Translations under genes and position numbers: made by a program
Notes under the pieces: model-generated
Database searches by the model: none
Seen by the model: the letters and a program-made list of their open reading frames with translations, nothing else
What the model was told of the DNA's origin: nothing
From: Oscillospiraceae bacterium
Lineage (GTDB): Bacteria > Bacillota > Clostridia > Oscillospirales > Ruminococcaceae
Length of the DNA stretch: 64,000 bases
Direction: 5' to 3'
Assembly (NCBI GenBank): GCA_024404915.1
Contig: JAKSPJ010000009.1
Location: forward strand, 29,629-93,628
Shown here: piece after piece, positions 1-7,506 of the stretch
Layout: every line of letters starts with the position of its first letter
Numbering within the stretch: the stretch's first letter is position 1

Positions 1-785
1 TTCGTCAATCGCCTGCTGCATTTTCTCCGTGGGACGGCGATCCATCTCCATCATTTTTACAATTTCGCCGGTAAAGGAACGTGCGGAAGCACGTCTGCTG
101 ATGTCACCTTCCGCCTGCGTATGGGTAACAATGCCCCGTTCCTGCCATTCCATGGCGATTTTTTCCATGTACCGCACCTGAAAACAGTTTGACTGAATAC
201 AGAAAGCAGCCAGCATCATCAGAAGGTCGGCGCCCAGTCCGAGATATTCTGTCATCCAGATAAAGCTTTTCTGCTCCGTCATGGTGAGGGGCTTTCCTGC
301 TGCTTTTTCTACAAAGTGGAAAAGTTCTGCCAGATTCCTGTTGTTCTGTATTCTGTCAGCAATTTCAGAAGGCATAATGGAGAAATTGCTGCTGGAGGCC
401 TGAAGCTTCGCATCAGATGTTTCCGCAGGCTTTGGCTGTACCGGCGGTTCTGCAGGTGCTGCAGTCACCCCGGGGACGGTTACAGCAGGCGTGCCGATGA
501 CAGCTGCAGGGGCAGGGGACGGTTCCTGTGGAGATATGGTTGTTTTCACAGCAGGCTGAACATTATTCAGAATGTTCACATTCTGCCAGAAAACAATCGC
601 TTCTTCAACGGAAGAGGGAAGAACTTTGCAGTTCTGCGCAATCTGTTCCGTGGTCAGATGTCTGTCAGAATAGCACAGCAGATACAGCAGAACCTTGAGT
701 TGGTCATGGCTGGCAATCCCCAGCAGATGCTCTGCAACTGTAGTGGGGACGGAAAACGAGTGTCCCTGATTGAGAAAATATTCCA
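1..785 (-). CDS. DnaD-domain replication/primosome-like protein (3' end cut by window edge)
   Basis: At least 261 residues are readable before the gene leaves the window on the left, with no stop. The N-terminal ~90 residues look like a winged-helix segment. A Pro/Ala/Thr-rich linker (about residues 90-130) follows, then a helical domain with the DnaD/DnaB_2 signature: hydrophobic helices around FIWMTEYLGLGADLLMMLA and then YMEKIAMEWQERGI, the YxxxIAxxWxxxGI motif. Family members act in primosome assembly or carry this fold in phage and accessory replication proteins. The start ATG at 785 follows AAGGAG at a spacing of about 9. A promoter (877-854) lies just upstream. The domain call is firm; the role (DnaD itself or a DnaD-like paralogue) cannot be decided without the 3' end and the next gene, usually dnaC-like or nth. 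Confidence 0.72.
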
Positions 786-853
786 TTTCTGCAATCTCCT
801 TCCCTCGAAAGTTTTTCTGTTCTATGTGTAAGCGGACATAGCAATACATATAT

Positions 854-882
854 AGTATATCACAAAATCAGAAAAAAGTAAA
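854..882 (-). promoter_or_regulatory. Promoter for the DnaD-domain gene
   Basis: On the minus strand TTTACT (882-877) and TATACT (859-854) are separated by 17 bp, about 70 bp upstream of the DnaD-domain start codon. The rest of the 786-1128 gap holds only this promoter and the divergent promoter of the membrane-protein gene. Confidence 0.6.
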
Positions 883-1030
883 GTCCAGAATGGCGGATTT
901 CTTCGTTTGAAAGATATCAAGCCGAATTCACAAAAAAGAAAATAAAAGCATCTCCGCTTTTGTACTGAATTGCTGTAGCTGCCGCAGCTGAAACCCTGAA
1001 CGGGTCATCGGTCGTTTTCGTGGTTTCTAC

Positions 1031-1059
1031 TTGCATAATTTCATCGAATGTGGTATAAT
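1031..1059 (+). promoter_or_regulatory. Promoter for the membrane protein-rimM-trmD operon
   Basis: TTGCAT (1031-1036) and TATAAT (1054-1059) with a 17-bp spacer. TGG stands directly before the -10 (extended -10). The start codon of the next gene is 70 bp downstream. Confidence 0.8.
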
Positions 1060-1128
1060 AATGAGTAATACAATTACTTAGATGCAACCTAAAAAAATGT
1101 GTAGTATTAATTATTGGAGGATTTTGCT

Positions 1129-4100
1129 ATGGAATGGGCTATCCTGGTCATCATAGCAATTGCGTGGCTGCTGTCACCGATTGTTTTGCTGCCGATCGTT
1201 TTATTTGTCAGAAAAAAGCTGAAACGGCGTGATATACTGCTGACACAGCTTTATTTGCAGAACAGAATTCATTTCCAGGAGTTGCAGGAAGCAGGCATTC
1301 CGGCGAATGCCTTAAACAAGCTGACGCCTGTACAGACCGGTATATCTTCAGACAAAAATCTGGAGACGGCACAGAAGCTGGCGGAATTCGCCGCAGAATC
1401 TTCCATTGCCACAATGCAACTGCAGAACGATATTGCAGCGGCAGAAAAAGCTGTTCCATCAGTGGAGTCCCCTGCAGCGGCGACTCCTGCTGCAGAACAC
1501 GCTGCTGAAACAGTTCTGCCTGCAGAAGAAGCAGCGGAGGAAGCAAGCATTTCTGAAGTCGCTGCAAAGGAAACTCTGGTTCCGATCACAGAGCATATCC
1601 CTGGGGAAGCCGCAGCAGCCGAACCGGAGAAGGAACAGCCTGCCTTTACCGCAGAGCAAAAGCCGCAGGAAATGGTTCCGCAGGCAGCCCCTCAGAAAGA
1701 ATGGCCGCAGCAGGTTTCTCCGGAGCCTTCCCGTCTGTTCCGTTTTTCGCCTGTTTCCGTTCTGCTGACAGTGGGCGTGGTACTGGTGGTGGCGGCAAGC
1801 TTCCTGTTTGTGCGCTCAGCCTGGGGCACGCTGACTGACGTGGGCCGTCTGATGACATTGGCGGCAGGCAGTGTATTGTTTTTCGGTACATCCGCACTGG
1901 CACGCCGTATATGGCATCTGGAGCGCACCAGCATGGCATTTTTCACATTGGGAAGTGCATTCTTCCCCGTTTCCATATGGGCAGCAGGATATTTTCATTT
2001 GCTGGGCAGCGGCCTGTCAGGCCCGGATAACCCCTGGCTGTTTGCTCTGGCATTCTGCTCCTTTACGATTGTCGCCGCCTGTGCGGTCAAGCTGTACCGC
2101 CAGGTCAGCTGGTGCATTGCATCGCTATGCGGTATGACTCTGTCATATTTTGCCTTTGCCATTGGCATCGGAAAGGCAATACAGACTGTCTGCACTCCTC
2201 ATGAGAAGTACGATACCCAGCTGGGAGATGCGGTATTTCTTCTGGCATTGTCCCTGTTTGCGGCAGCAATCATCTGGGTAAGCAGACCGCTTCGCAAGCG
2301 TTTGTCCTATGGCTTTGAATGGGTCATAGAGCCCTTCGCACTGGCTGTCAGCATTCTATTCACTCTGTTTATGGTCGGTACCATATTCCAGGACCATTTC
2401 CGTATTCTGGGTACCGTGGCATTGTTTATCTCCATGACTGTTTATTTTGCGCCTGCAATTACAGATCGGCTGAAAGGATTCAGTGCACCGCCGGCGGCCC
2501 TTTTGGCGATAGGCGGATTCATGTCCCTGTTCAATGCTTTCAAAACCATCCGTGATATGTTCCATGGGCTGGAGCTTTCCCTGGGTGCATTCGTATTTGT
2601 CTGCTGCGCAATTGTTTGGGCGGTTATGCTGATGATAAAGGGATTCCCTGACCCTGCGGAAAAAGGCCATTTTCTGACGGCAATTGCCCTGTCGCTGATG
2701 ACAGATGCATTTCTGATTATGGGTGCCCTGGATGGCGAAGGCGAAATCTGGATGATTCCGCTTCTGGTACTGATTCTCATGGTTCTGACTATTGTGGCAG
2801 GCGGCAAACAGCCTGTCAGGGCAATCTGCTGCCTGGTGGCTGCTGACTGCATTGCCATCTGCGTCGGCATTTCCAACAGCATTTCACTGATTGAATCGGC
2901 AGGAAATTCTATTGCCGCCTTGGCAATGATGCTGCTCTCACTGCTGGCATTTGCTGCATTCTTCGTAACCAGACGTTACCGCACAGTGCTTTCTGATCTG
3001 GCATTTCCCATTCTGATTGGTGCTGGTGCATTTGCCCTGATGGATCCATACAATTCTGCTGAAGCACAGCTGCATCCGGGATTCTATGTCTTCGTCATCA
3101 CAGGGATAGCATTGTCATTGCTGTTCTGGTATCTGGCACTGGAAAAAGACGAGCCGCATCCTGCCGGATTCCTGTTTGCATCGCTGGTTCCTGCTGCTTT
3201 GATGTTCACTGTGTGTATCACCCTGAATTACGTCAAAAATCAGATGGCATGGTGCATATGGAGCGTTGTGTCATTTGCACTGGGCTTTGCAACCTACTAC
3301 ACAACGAAAAAGAGATTCCATACTGTCCGCAAAGCATTGTTTTCGCTTCTGATTGTGCCTCCTGCATTGTGGGCTGTGCTGCATTTTGATACATATCCCT
3401 TGAAGATGCTTGCCTGGACCTGCGCCACACAGCTGATTGCCGTGGCGGCTCTGTTCCTGGTATGGCGCATTTTCTCCAATCACGGATTCCGCAGTATTGC
3501 AGGAACAGCCTTTGGCACTGCCGTCATTCTGATGTGCGAAGCATCCTTCCTGGTGATGAAGGAGGGCCTTCACAGTTCTTTCCCTGCCTGTGTCATGGTA
3601 TCGGGAATGCTGGTGCTTCTGTTCAGTGCGGTGGCCGGCTACATTTCAAAAGAGGCAATTCGCTTTGTCGGCAGCCGTTCCTTTGGCGATGCAATGCAGC
3701 TGATTGCCCCCTGCACAGCGCTTTTGCTCAGCTTTTTGGTGCTGTACGGCCTGAACGAGAACGAATGGTCTGTATTCTTCTGGCTCTACTGTGCTGCAGT
3801 GTGCCTGCTTTCCTGGCTGGTAAGCCGCCCGCATCACCTGATTATGCCCTGCGTCAGTACATTTTCCCTGCTGATCTGCCTGGAGGCGCTTCGTGTACAC
3901 CTCTATGATGATGAAAACAGCGCACGCTCTTTCGCAGCGGCAATGGTTGGCGCTCTGGTACTGACAATACTGTTCCCCTATATGGGCTATGTACTGCGTG
4001 AGGCAGAGAACAATCTGAAAAAACAGCGCCGTTCCTGGTCACTGACTTTGTTCGGCGGTGCTGTGCCCCTCTGGGTACTGACTATGACCATGGATCTGAA

Positions 4101-4722
4101 TAACGTCTGCTACGACCACACGGAAGAACGCTGGCTGTTATTCCTTGTGCCTATACTGATCGGCGGATTCATCCTGCATTTTGTGCCGCAAATTGAAAGT
4201 CATGACTGGAAGCGCAGACTGATTGCAGCGGCCTCCGGCTGCGGCCTGCTGGCCTGCTGGATTCAGCCCATGTTCGATGTAGATGGCACCTATCTTGAGA
4301 ACAAGCTGCATCTGCTTCCGCTGATTGCCTTCGGCGTGCTGATTCAAAAGCTCTACGGTCAGAAAACAGGCAGCAAATTCCTGTTCAGCATCGGCGTATA
4401 CGCTATGATTCGCCTGATGTTCTGCGCATTTGATACGGAAGCAGCGGAGGATCTTCTGACATTCCTTGCAATGGCATTGATTGTCACCATCGGTTCTTTC
4501 TATGTAAAGCAGAAAAAATGGTTCCTGCTGGGCGTTGGTTCTTTGATTCTGGTCGCATTATATCTCCAGTCGCAATTGTTCTCAGGCGTCATCTGGTGGG
4601 CTTACCTGCTGATTGCCGGCCTGGTTCTGATTATTGTGGGTGCGGCAAATGAAACGCTGAAACAGCGTGGGGAATCCCTGAAGACGAAAGCAGGAAGACT
4701 CTGGAACGAATGGGAATGGTAA
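1129..4722 (+). CDS. Giant polytopic membrane protein, SCO7613/DUF2157-like
   Basis: 1197 residues. There is one N-terminal transmembrane helix (residues ~3-25), a short basic cytoplasmic stretch, an Ala/Glu/Pro-rich low-complexity spacer (about 90-205), then some 30 closely packed hydrophobic helices to the C-terminus. The first helices after the spacer resemble the repeated helix-pair pattern of SCO7613 C-terminal/DUF2157 membrane proteins, a family without an established function. I saw no enzymatic motif. The start at 1129 (MEWAILVI) has GGAGG 8 nt upstream; a TTG 15 nt earlier lies inside that ribosome site and was rejected. The gene ends 15 nt before rimM, so it is probably co-transcribed with rimM and trmD. 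Function unknown. Confidence 0.7.
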   Translation: MEWAILVIIAIAWLLSPIVLLPIVLFVRKKLKRRDILLTQLYLQNRIHFQELQEAGIPANALNKLTPVQTGISSDKNLETAQKLAEFAAESSIATMQLQNDIAAAEKAVPSVESPAAATPAAEHAAETVLPAEEAAEEASISEVAAKETLVPITEHIPGEAAAAEPEKEQPAFTAEQKPQEMVPQAAPQKEWPQQVSPEPSRLFRFSPVSVLLTVGVVLVVAASFLFVRSAWGTLTDVGRLMTLAAGSVLFFGTSALARRIWHLERTSMAFFTLGSAFFPVSIWAAGYFHLLGSGLSGPDNPWLFALAFCSFTIVAACAVKLYRQVSWCIASLCGMTLSYFAFAIGIGKAIQTVCTPHEKYDTQLGDAVFLLALSLFAAAIIWVSRPLRKRLSYGFEWVIEPFALAVSILFTLFMVGTIFQDHFRILGTVALFISMTVYFAPAITDRLKGFSAPPAALLAIGGFMSLFNAFKTIRDMFHGLELSLGAFVFVCCAIVWAVMLMIKGFPDPAEKGHFLTAIALSLMTDAFLIMGALDGEGEIWMIPLLVLILMVLTIVAGGKQPVRAICCLVAADCIAICVGISNSISLIESAGNSIAALAMMLLSLLAFAAFFVTRRYRTVLSDLAFPILIGAGAFALMDPYNSAEAQLHPGFYVFVITGIALSLLFWYLALEKDEPHPAGFLFASLVPAALMFTVCITLNYVKNQMAWCIWSVVSFALGFATYYTTKKRFHTVRKALFSLLIVPPALWAVLHFDTYPLKMLAWTCATQLIAVAALFLVWRIFSNHGFRSIAGTAFGTAVILMCEASFLVMKEGLHSSFPACVMVSGMLVLLFSAVAGYISKEAIRFVGSRSFGDAMQLIAPCTALLLSFLVLYGLNENEWSVFFWLYCAAVCLLSWLVSRPHHLIMPCVSTFSLLICLEALRVHLYDDENSARSFAAAMVGALVLTILFPYMGYVLREAENNLKKQRRSWSLTLFGGAVPLWVLTMTMDLNNVCYDHTEERWLLFLVPILIGGFILHFVPQIESHDWKRRLIAAASGCGLLACWIQPMFDVDGTYLENKLHLLPLIAFGVLIQKLYGQKTGSKFLFSIGVYAMIRLMFCAFDTEAAEDLLTFLAMALIVTIGSFYVKQKKWFLLGVGSLILVALYLQSQLFSGVIWWAYLLIAGLVLIIVGAANETLKQRGESLKTKAGRLWNEWEW

Positions 4723-4737
4723 GAAAGGAAAAGGGAA

Positions 4738-5253
4738 ATGAAAAAACAATATCTTGAAATCGGTAAAATTGTCAATGTGCATGGACTAAATGGTGTTGTA
4801 AAAATCATGCCCTGGTGTGACAGTGCAGAATTCCTCTGCGAATTTGAAATGTTATACCGCGGCAAAGAACATGTGCCCATGAATATCGAAAAAGCAAGCG
4901 TCCAGAAAAATATGGCTTTGGTCAAGTTTGAGGGCATAGATACCCCCGAAGCGGCCAATGCGCTCCGCAATACTGTGCTGTACATGGACCGGGAAGATGT
5001 GGAACTGGATGACGATACTTATTTCATCCAGGATCTGATTGGCATGGATGTAAAGGATGCAGACAACGGCAAGATTTATGGCAAACTGAATGATGTTTTG
5101 CAGACCGGTGCAAATGATGTATATGAGATCAAAACCGAAAGCGGAAAAATGCTGCTGGCTCCCGTGATTCCGGAGGTTGTTCTGCAGATTGATTTCGATG
5201 CGGACACCATTCTGATCCGGCCTTTGGAGGGACTGTTTGACGATGCGGATTGA
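4738..5253 (+). CDS. rimM: Ribosome maturation factor RimM
   Basis: 171 residues, the normal length. The N-terminal RimM beta-barrel begins with YLEIGKIVNVHGLNGVVKI, the family's GxIxxxHGlkGevkv signature. A second PRC-barrel domain follows (DLIGMDVKDADNGKIYGKL, then VLQTGANDVYEIK and LLAPVIPEVVLQID). RimM binds ribosomal protein S19 and helps 16S rRNA processing and 30S head assembly. It overlaps trmD by 11 bp, the common rimM-trmD arrangement. AAAGGGAAATG supplies the ribosome site. Confidence 0.95.
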   Translation: MKKQYLEIGKIVNVHGLNGVVKIMPWCDSAEFLCEFEMLYRGKEHVPMNIEKASVQKNMALVKFEGIDTPEAANALRNTVLYMDREDVELDDDTYFIQDLIGMDVKDADNGKIYGKLNDVLQTGANDVYEIKTESGKMLLAPVIPEVVLQIDFDADTILIRPLEGLFDDAD

Positions 5254-5935
5254 GATTGCAACGCTGTTTCCTGAAATGTGTGAGGCGGTTCTATCGGAAA
5301 GCATTATCGGAAGAGCCCGCAGCAAAGGGGCAATTGAGGTGCACTGCCACCAGATTCGTGCATACACCAAGGACCGCCACAATCGTGTAGACGATTCCCC
5401 ATTTGGGGGCGGCATGGGTATGGTCATGCAGGCACAGCCCATCTACGACTGCTGGCGTGCAGTGCAGGCGCAATCTGATTTGCCCATGCATACCATTTAT
5501 CTTTCTCCCAAGGGGAAAGTACTTACGCAGGAACGGGTTAAGGAACTGGCAGCGATTCCGAGACTGTTTCTGCTGTGCGGTCATTACGAAGGCATAGACC
5601 AGCGTGTCCTTGATAAAATAGTGGATGAGGAAATTTCTGTAGGAGATTATGTGGTGACAGGCGGCGAGCTGCCTGCCATGATTCTGACAGATGCAGTGGC
5701 TCGTATGTGTGAAAATGTGCTTCCTTCTTCAGAGGCATATGAGGAAGAAAGCCACTACAACGGTCTGCTGGAATACCCACAGTATACAAGGCCGGAGATT
5801 TGGGAGGATATGGCTGTCCCCTCTGTATTATTGAGCGGACATCACAAAAACATTTCACAATGGCGGACAGAACAGAGCCAAATGATCACTCGTGAACGCC
5901 GTCCGGACCTTTGGACAAAATGGTCAAATAAATAA
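5243..5935 (+). CDS. trmD: tRNA (guanine37-N1)-methyltransferase TrmD
   Basis: 230 residues. TrmD uses S-adenosylmethionine to make m1G37 in tRNAs and so prevents frameshifting. It is a SPOUT-fold enzyme with a deep trefoil knot. Visible signatures are MRIEIATLFPEM at the N-terminus, DDSPFGGGMGMVM, LLCGHYEGIDQRV, SVGDYVVTGGELPAM and the C-terminal YTRPEIWEDMAVPSVLLSG. ATG 5243 gives the classical MRI start; a TTG at 5237 is closer to the GGAGG site and is possible, but less like the family. It overlaps rimM by 11 bp and is presumably translationally coupled to it. Confidence 0.96.
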   Translation: MRIEIATLFPEMCEAVLSESIIGRARSKGAIEVHCHQIRAYTKDRHNRVDDSPFGGGMGMVMQAQPIYDCWRAVQAQSDLPMHTIYLSPKGKVLTQERVKELAAIPRLFLLCGHYEGIDQRVLDKIVDEEISVGDYVVTGGELPAMILTDAVARMCENVLPSSEAYEEESHYNGLLEYPQYTRPEIWEDMAVPSVLLSGHHKNISQWRTEQSQMITRERRPDLWTKWSNK

Positions 5936-5955
5936 TGCGGTCTGGTTCTTGTGAC

Positions 5956-6020
5956 TTTCAACAAAATACATTGTTGAAAACTATGCACACCACCTATAGT
6001 TTTCAACATTCTTTTTTCGT
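5956..6020 (+). terminator. Terminator after trmD with an overlapping alternative hairpin
   Basis: A perfect 13-bp inverted repeat (5972-5984 with 5996-6008, loop of 11) is followed by TTCTTTTTT. The left arm can instead pair with TTTCAACA at 5956-5963 (TGTTGAAA 5972-5979), so two mutually exclusive hairpins exist. The main stem is AT-rich. Confidence 0.65.
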
Positions 6021-6112
6021 TAAAGTGACCAAACGAAATGGTTTTACTATCGGTTGAATGTAGCATAGAGTAGAATTTTGTTATATAACAGACACTTTGT
6101 GAATAAAAACGA

Positions 6113-6141
6113 TTGACGAAACGGATAAAAACAAGTATAAT
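6113..6141 (+). promoter_or_regulatory. Promoter for ptsH
   Basis: TTGACG (6113-6118) and TATAAT (6136-6141) with a 17-bp spacer. The expected transcription start is near 6148, leaving a leader of about 215 nt before the HPr start codon. Confidence 0.8.
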
Positions 6142-6147
6142 GTTAGC

Positions 6148-6362
6148 AGGGTTCCGAGAAGAAGGAAAACAGACGCTTGAAATATGTTCCGGTGTGCATC
6201 TGCACAAACCGGCAGGGAGATTGATACAGGATGTCTGATCAGGCTCAGTACATTATGTAACGGGGATAGCCGTCTGGGATTTTTCGTGTGCTGTATGTGC
6301 AGCGCATTTCGGGACAGTGAATGGATTTTTAAATAGTAAATTCATAAAAGGAGAGAATGATT
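6148..6362 (+). promoter_or_regulatory. Long structured 5' leader of ptsH, no known family recognised
   Basis: About 215 nt between the promoter and the HPr start. Two clear hairpins are visible: 6189-6212 (CCGG + GTGC paired with GCAC + CCGG) and 6287-6306 (TGTGCTG with CAGCGCA). A palindrome CTGATCAG lies between them. I see no intrinsic terminator just before the gene and could not match the element to a known riboswitch. It contains no convincing open reading frame with a ribosome site. Confidence 0.35.
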
Positions 6363-6650
6363 ATGAAAATTGCAGATGTACTGGTTCAGAATCAGGTTGG
6401 TCTTCACGCTCGTCCGGCAACATTCTTCATTCAGGAGGCAAACAAATATCGTTCCGCTATCTGGATTGAAAAGGAAGAGCGCCGTGTAAATGCAAAATCT
6501 TTGCTGGGTATCCTTTCCTTGGGTATTGTTGGCGGAACCGCAATTCGTATTATTGCTGACGGTACAGATGAAGAGGATGCTGTTGCAGCTTTGATTGCTC
6601 TGGTTGACAGCGGCTTTTCTGATCCGCCCGCAGCACCGGCACAGTCCTGA
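6363..6650 (+). CDS. ptsH: Phosphocarrier protein HPr
   Basis: 95 residues, slightly longer than the usual 87-88 because of a Pro/Ala-rich tail. The catalytic His15 stands in GLHARPATFF and accepts phosphate from enzyme I for transfer to PTS sugar permeases. Ser46 in NAKSLLGILSLGI is the site of HPr kinase, so both PTS transport and CcpA-type carbon catabolite control are plausible. The start is the ATG at 6363, 9 nt after AGGAG; an in-frame ATG at 6357 is only 3 nt from that site. No ptsI (enzyme I) follows, unlike the classical operon. A strong terminator comes directly after. Confidence 0.92.
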   Translation: MKIADVLVQNQVGLHARPATFFIQEANKYRSAIWIEKEERRVNAKSLLGILSLGIVGGTAIRIIADGTDEEDAVAALIALVDSGFSDPPAAPAQS

Positions 6651-6700
6651 AAAGTGAATAGCAGTACGCCTGAAATACTGCGTATAAACATTGACGGTGA

Positions 6701-6730
6701 GGGACGTTTTCAGTGAAAACGTCCCTTTTC
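6701..6730 (+). terminator. Intrinsic terminator after ptsH
   Basis: Perfect 11-bp stem GGGACGTTTTC (6701-6711) with GAAAACGTCCC (6715-6725), 3-nt loop, followed by TTTTCATTT. Confidence 0.9.
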
Positions 6731-6764
6731 ATTTATCGTTTGCACTCGCATAAGGAGAATCATT

Positions 6765-7271
6765 ATGGCTTTTGAAAAAATCAATCCGGAACAGTGGAAT
6801 GCAAATCCCTTTCATGCAATTGGCAAGCAGTGGATGCTGCTGACCTCCGGTGATACTACTGAGGGCTGGAACACAATGACAGCCTCCTGGGGCGCAGTTG
6901 GCGTGATGTGGAACAAGCCTTCACTGACCTGCTACGTCCGCCATTCCCGGCATACATTCGGATACATGGAGAAAAACGACCTGTTTTCTGTTTCCTTCTT
7001 CGGCAATGAATACCGTGATGCATTGAACTTCTGCGGTTCTCATTCCGGAAGAGACTGTGACAAGGCTGCAGAAACCGGTTTGCATCCGATGGAGCTGGAC
7101 GGCACAACCGCATTTGAAGAAGCAGAAACCATTCTGATCTGCAAGAAAAAATATGCCGCAGAAATTGACGCTGATGAACTCCCTGTGGAGATTGTGGACA
7201 GCTTTTATTCCAGCCACGATGCACACAGAATGTACATTGCAGAAATTGTGGCCTGCTATGTGAAAAAATAA
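6765..7271 (+). CDS. Flavin reductase-like, FMN-binding split-barrel protein
   Basis: 168 residues. The N-terminal KQWMLLTSGDTTEGWNTMTASWGAVGVMWNKP followed by CYVRHSRHTFGYM fits the flavin reductase-like FMN-binding split barrel (the NTMTAS...G..W..P pattern). Such proteins bind FMN and catalyse NAD(P)H-dependent flavin reduction or act as small flavoproteins; the substrate here is unknown. The start ATG lies 7 nt after AAGGAG. It follows the ptsH terminator and is closed by its own terminator, so it is probably a single-gene unit, although I saw no clear promoter in the 35 bp between. Confidence 0.78.
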   Translation: MAFEKINPEQWNANPFHAIGKQWMLLTSGDTTEGWNTMTASWGAVGVMWNKPSLTCYVRHSRHTFGYMEKNDLFSVSFFGNEYRDALNFCGSHSGRDCDKAAETGLHPMELDGTTAFEEAETILICKKKYAAEIDADELPVEIVDSFYSSHDAHRMYIAEIVACYVKK

Positions 7272-7285
7272 GTATTTTTAAAACG

Positions 7286-7316
7286 GAGACACCTTTTAAA
7301 GGGTGTCTCTTGTTTT
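7286..7316 (+). terminator. Intrinsic terminator after the flavin reductase gene
   Basis: GAGACACC (7286-7293) pairs with GGTGTCTC (7302-7309), followed by TTGTTTT. Confidence 0.8.
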
Positions 7317-7375
7317 GAACGATGCTGCAGCAAAAAGTATTTTCTCAAAAAACAGAAAAAAAACCGAAAAAGGTA

Positions 7376-7404
7376 TTCCATTTTTCTGCATTTTCTGGTA
7401 TAAT
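7376..7404 (+). promoter_or_regulatory. Promoter for the carboxypeptidase-like gene
   Basis: TATAAT (7399-7404) preceded by TGG (extended -10). A weak -35, TTCCAT (7376-7381), lies 17 bp upstream. Confidence 0.6.
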
Positions 7405-7506
7405 ATAGTGTAGGCGTTATTGCCTGAAAAAGGTACACGCCTTGTGTACGGACATGCGGTGCGGTGTTGACTGTGCCGGAATAAAGTGATTACAGGAGAT
7501 GATGAT

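Noticed and set aside
316..831. Plus-strand open frame of 171 codons over the DnaD-domain gene
   Set aside because: It is antisense to a minus-strand frame with a clear DnaD motif and ribosome site, has no promoter or Shine-Dalgarno site, and its translation is Arg/Cys-rich without family features.
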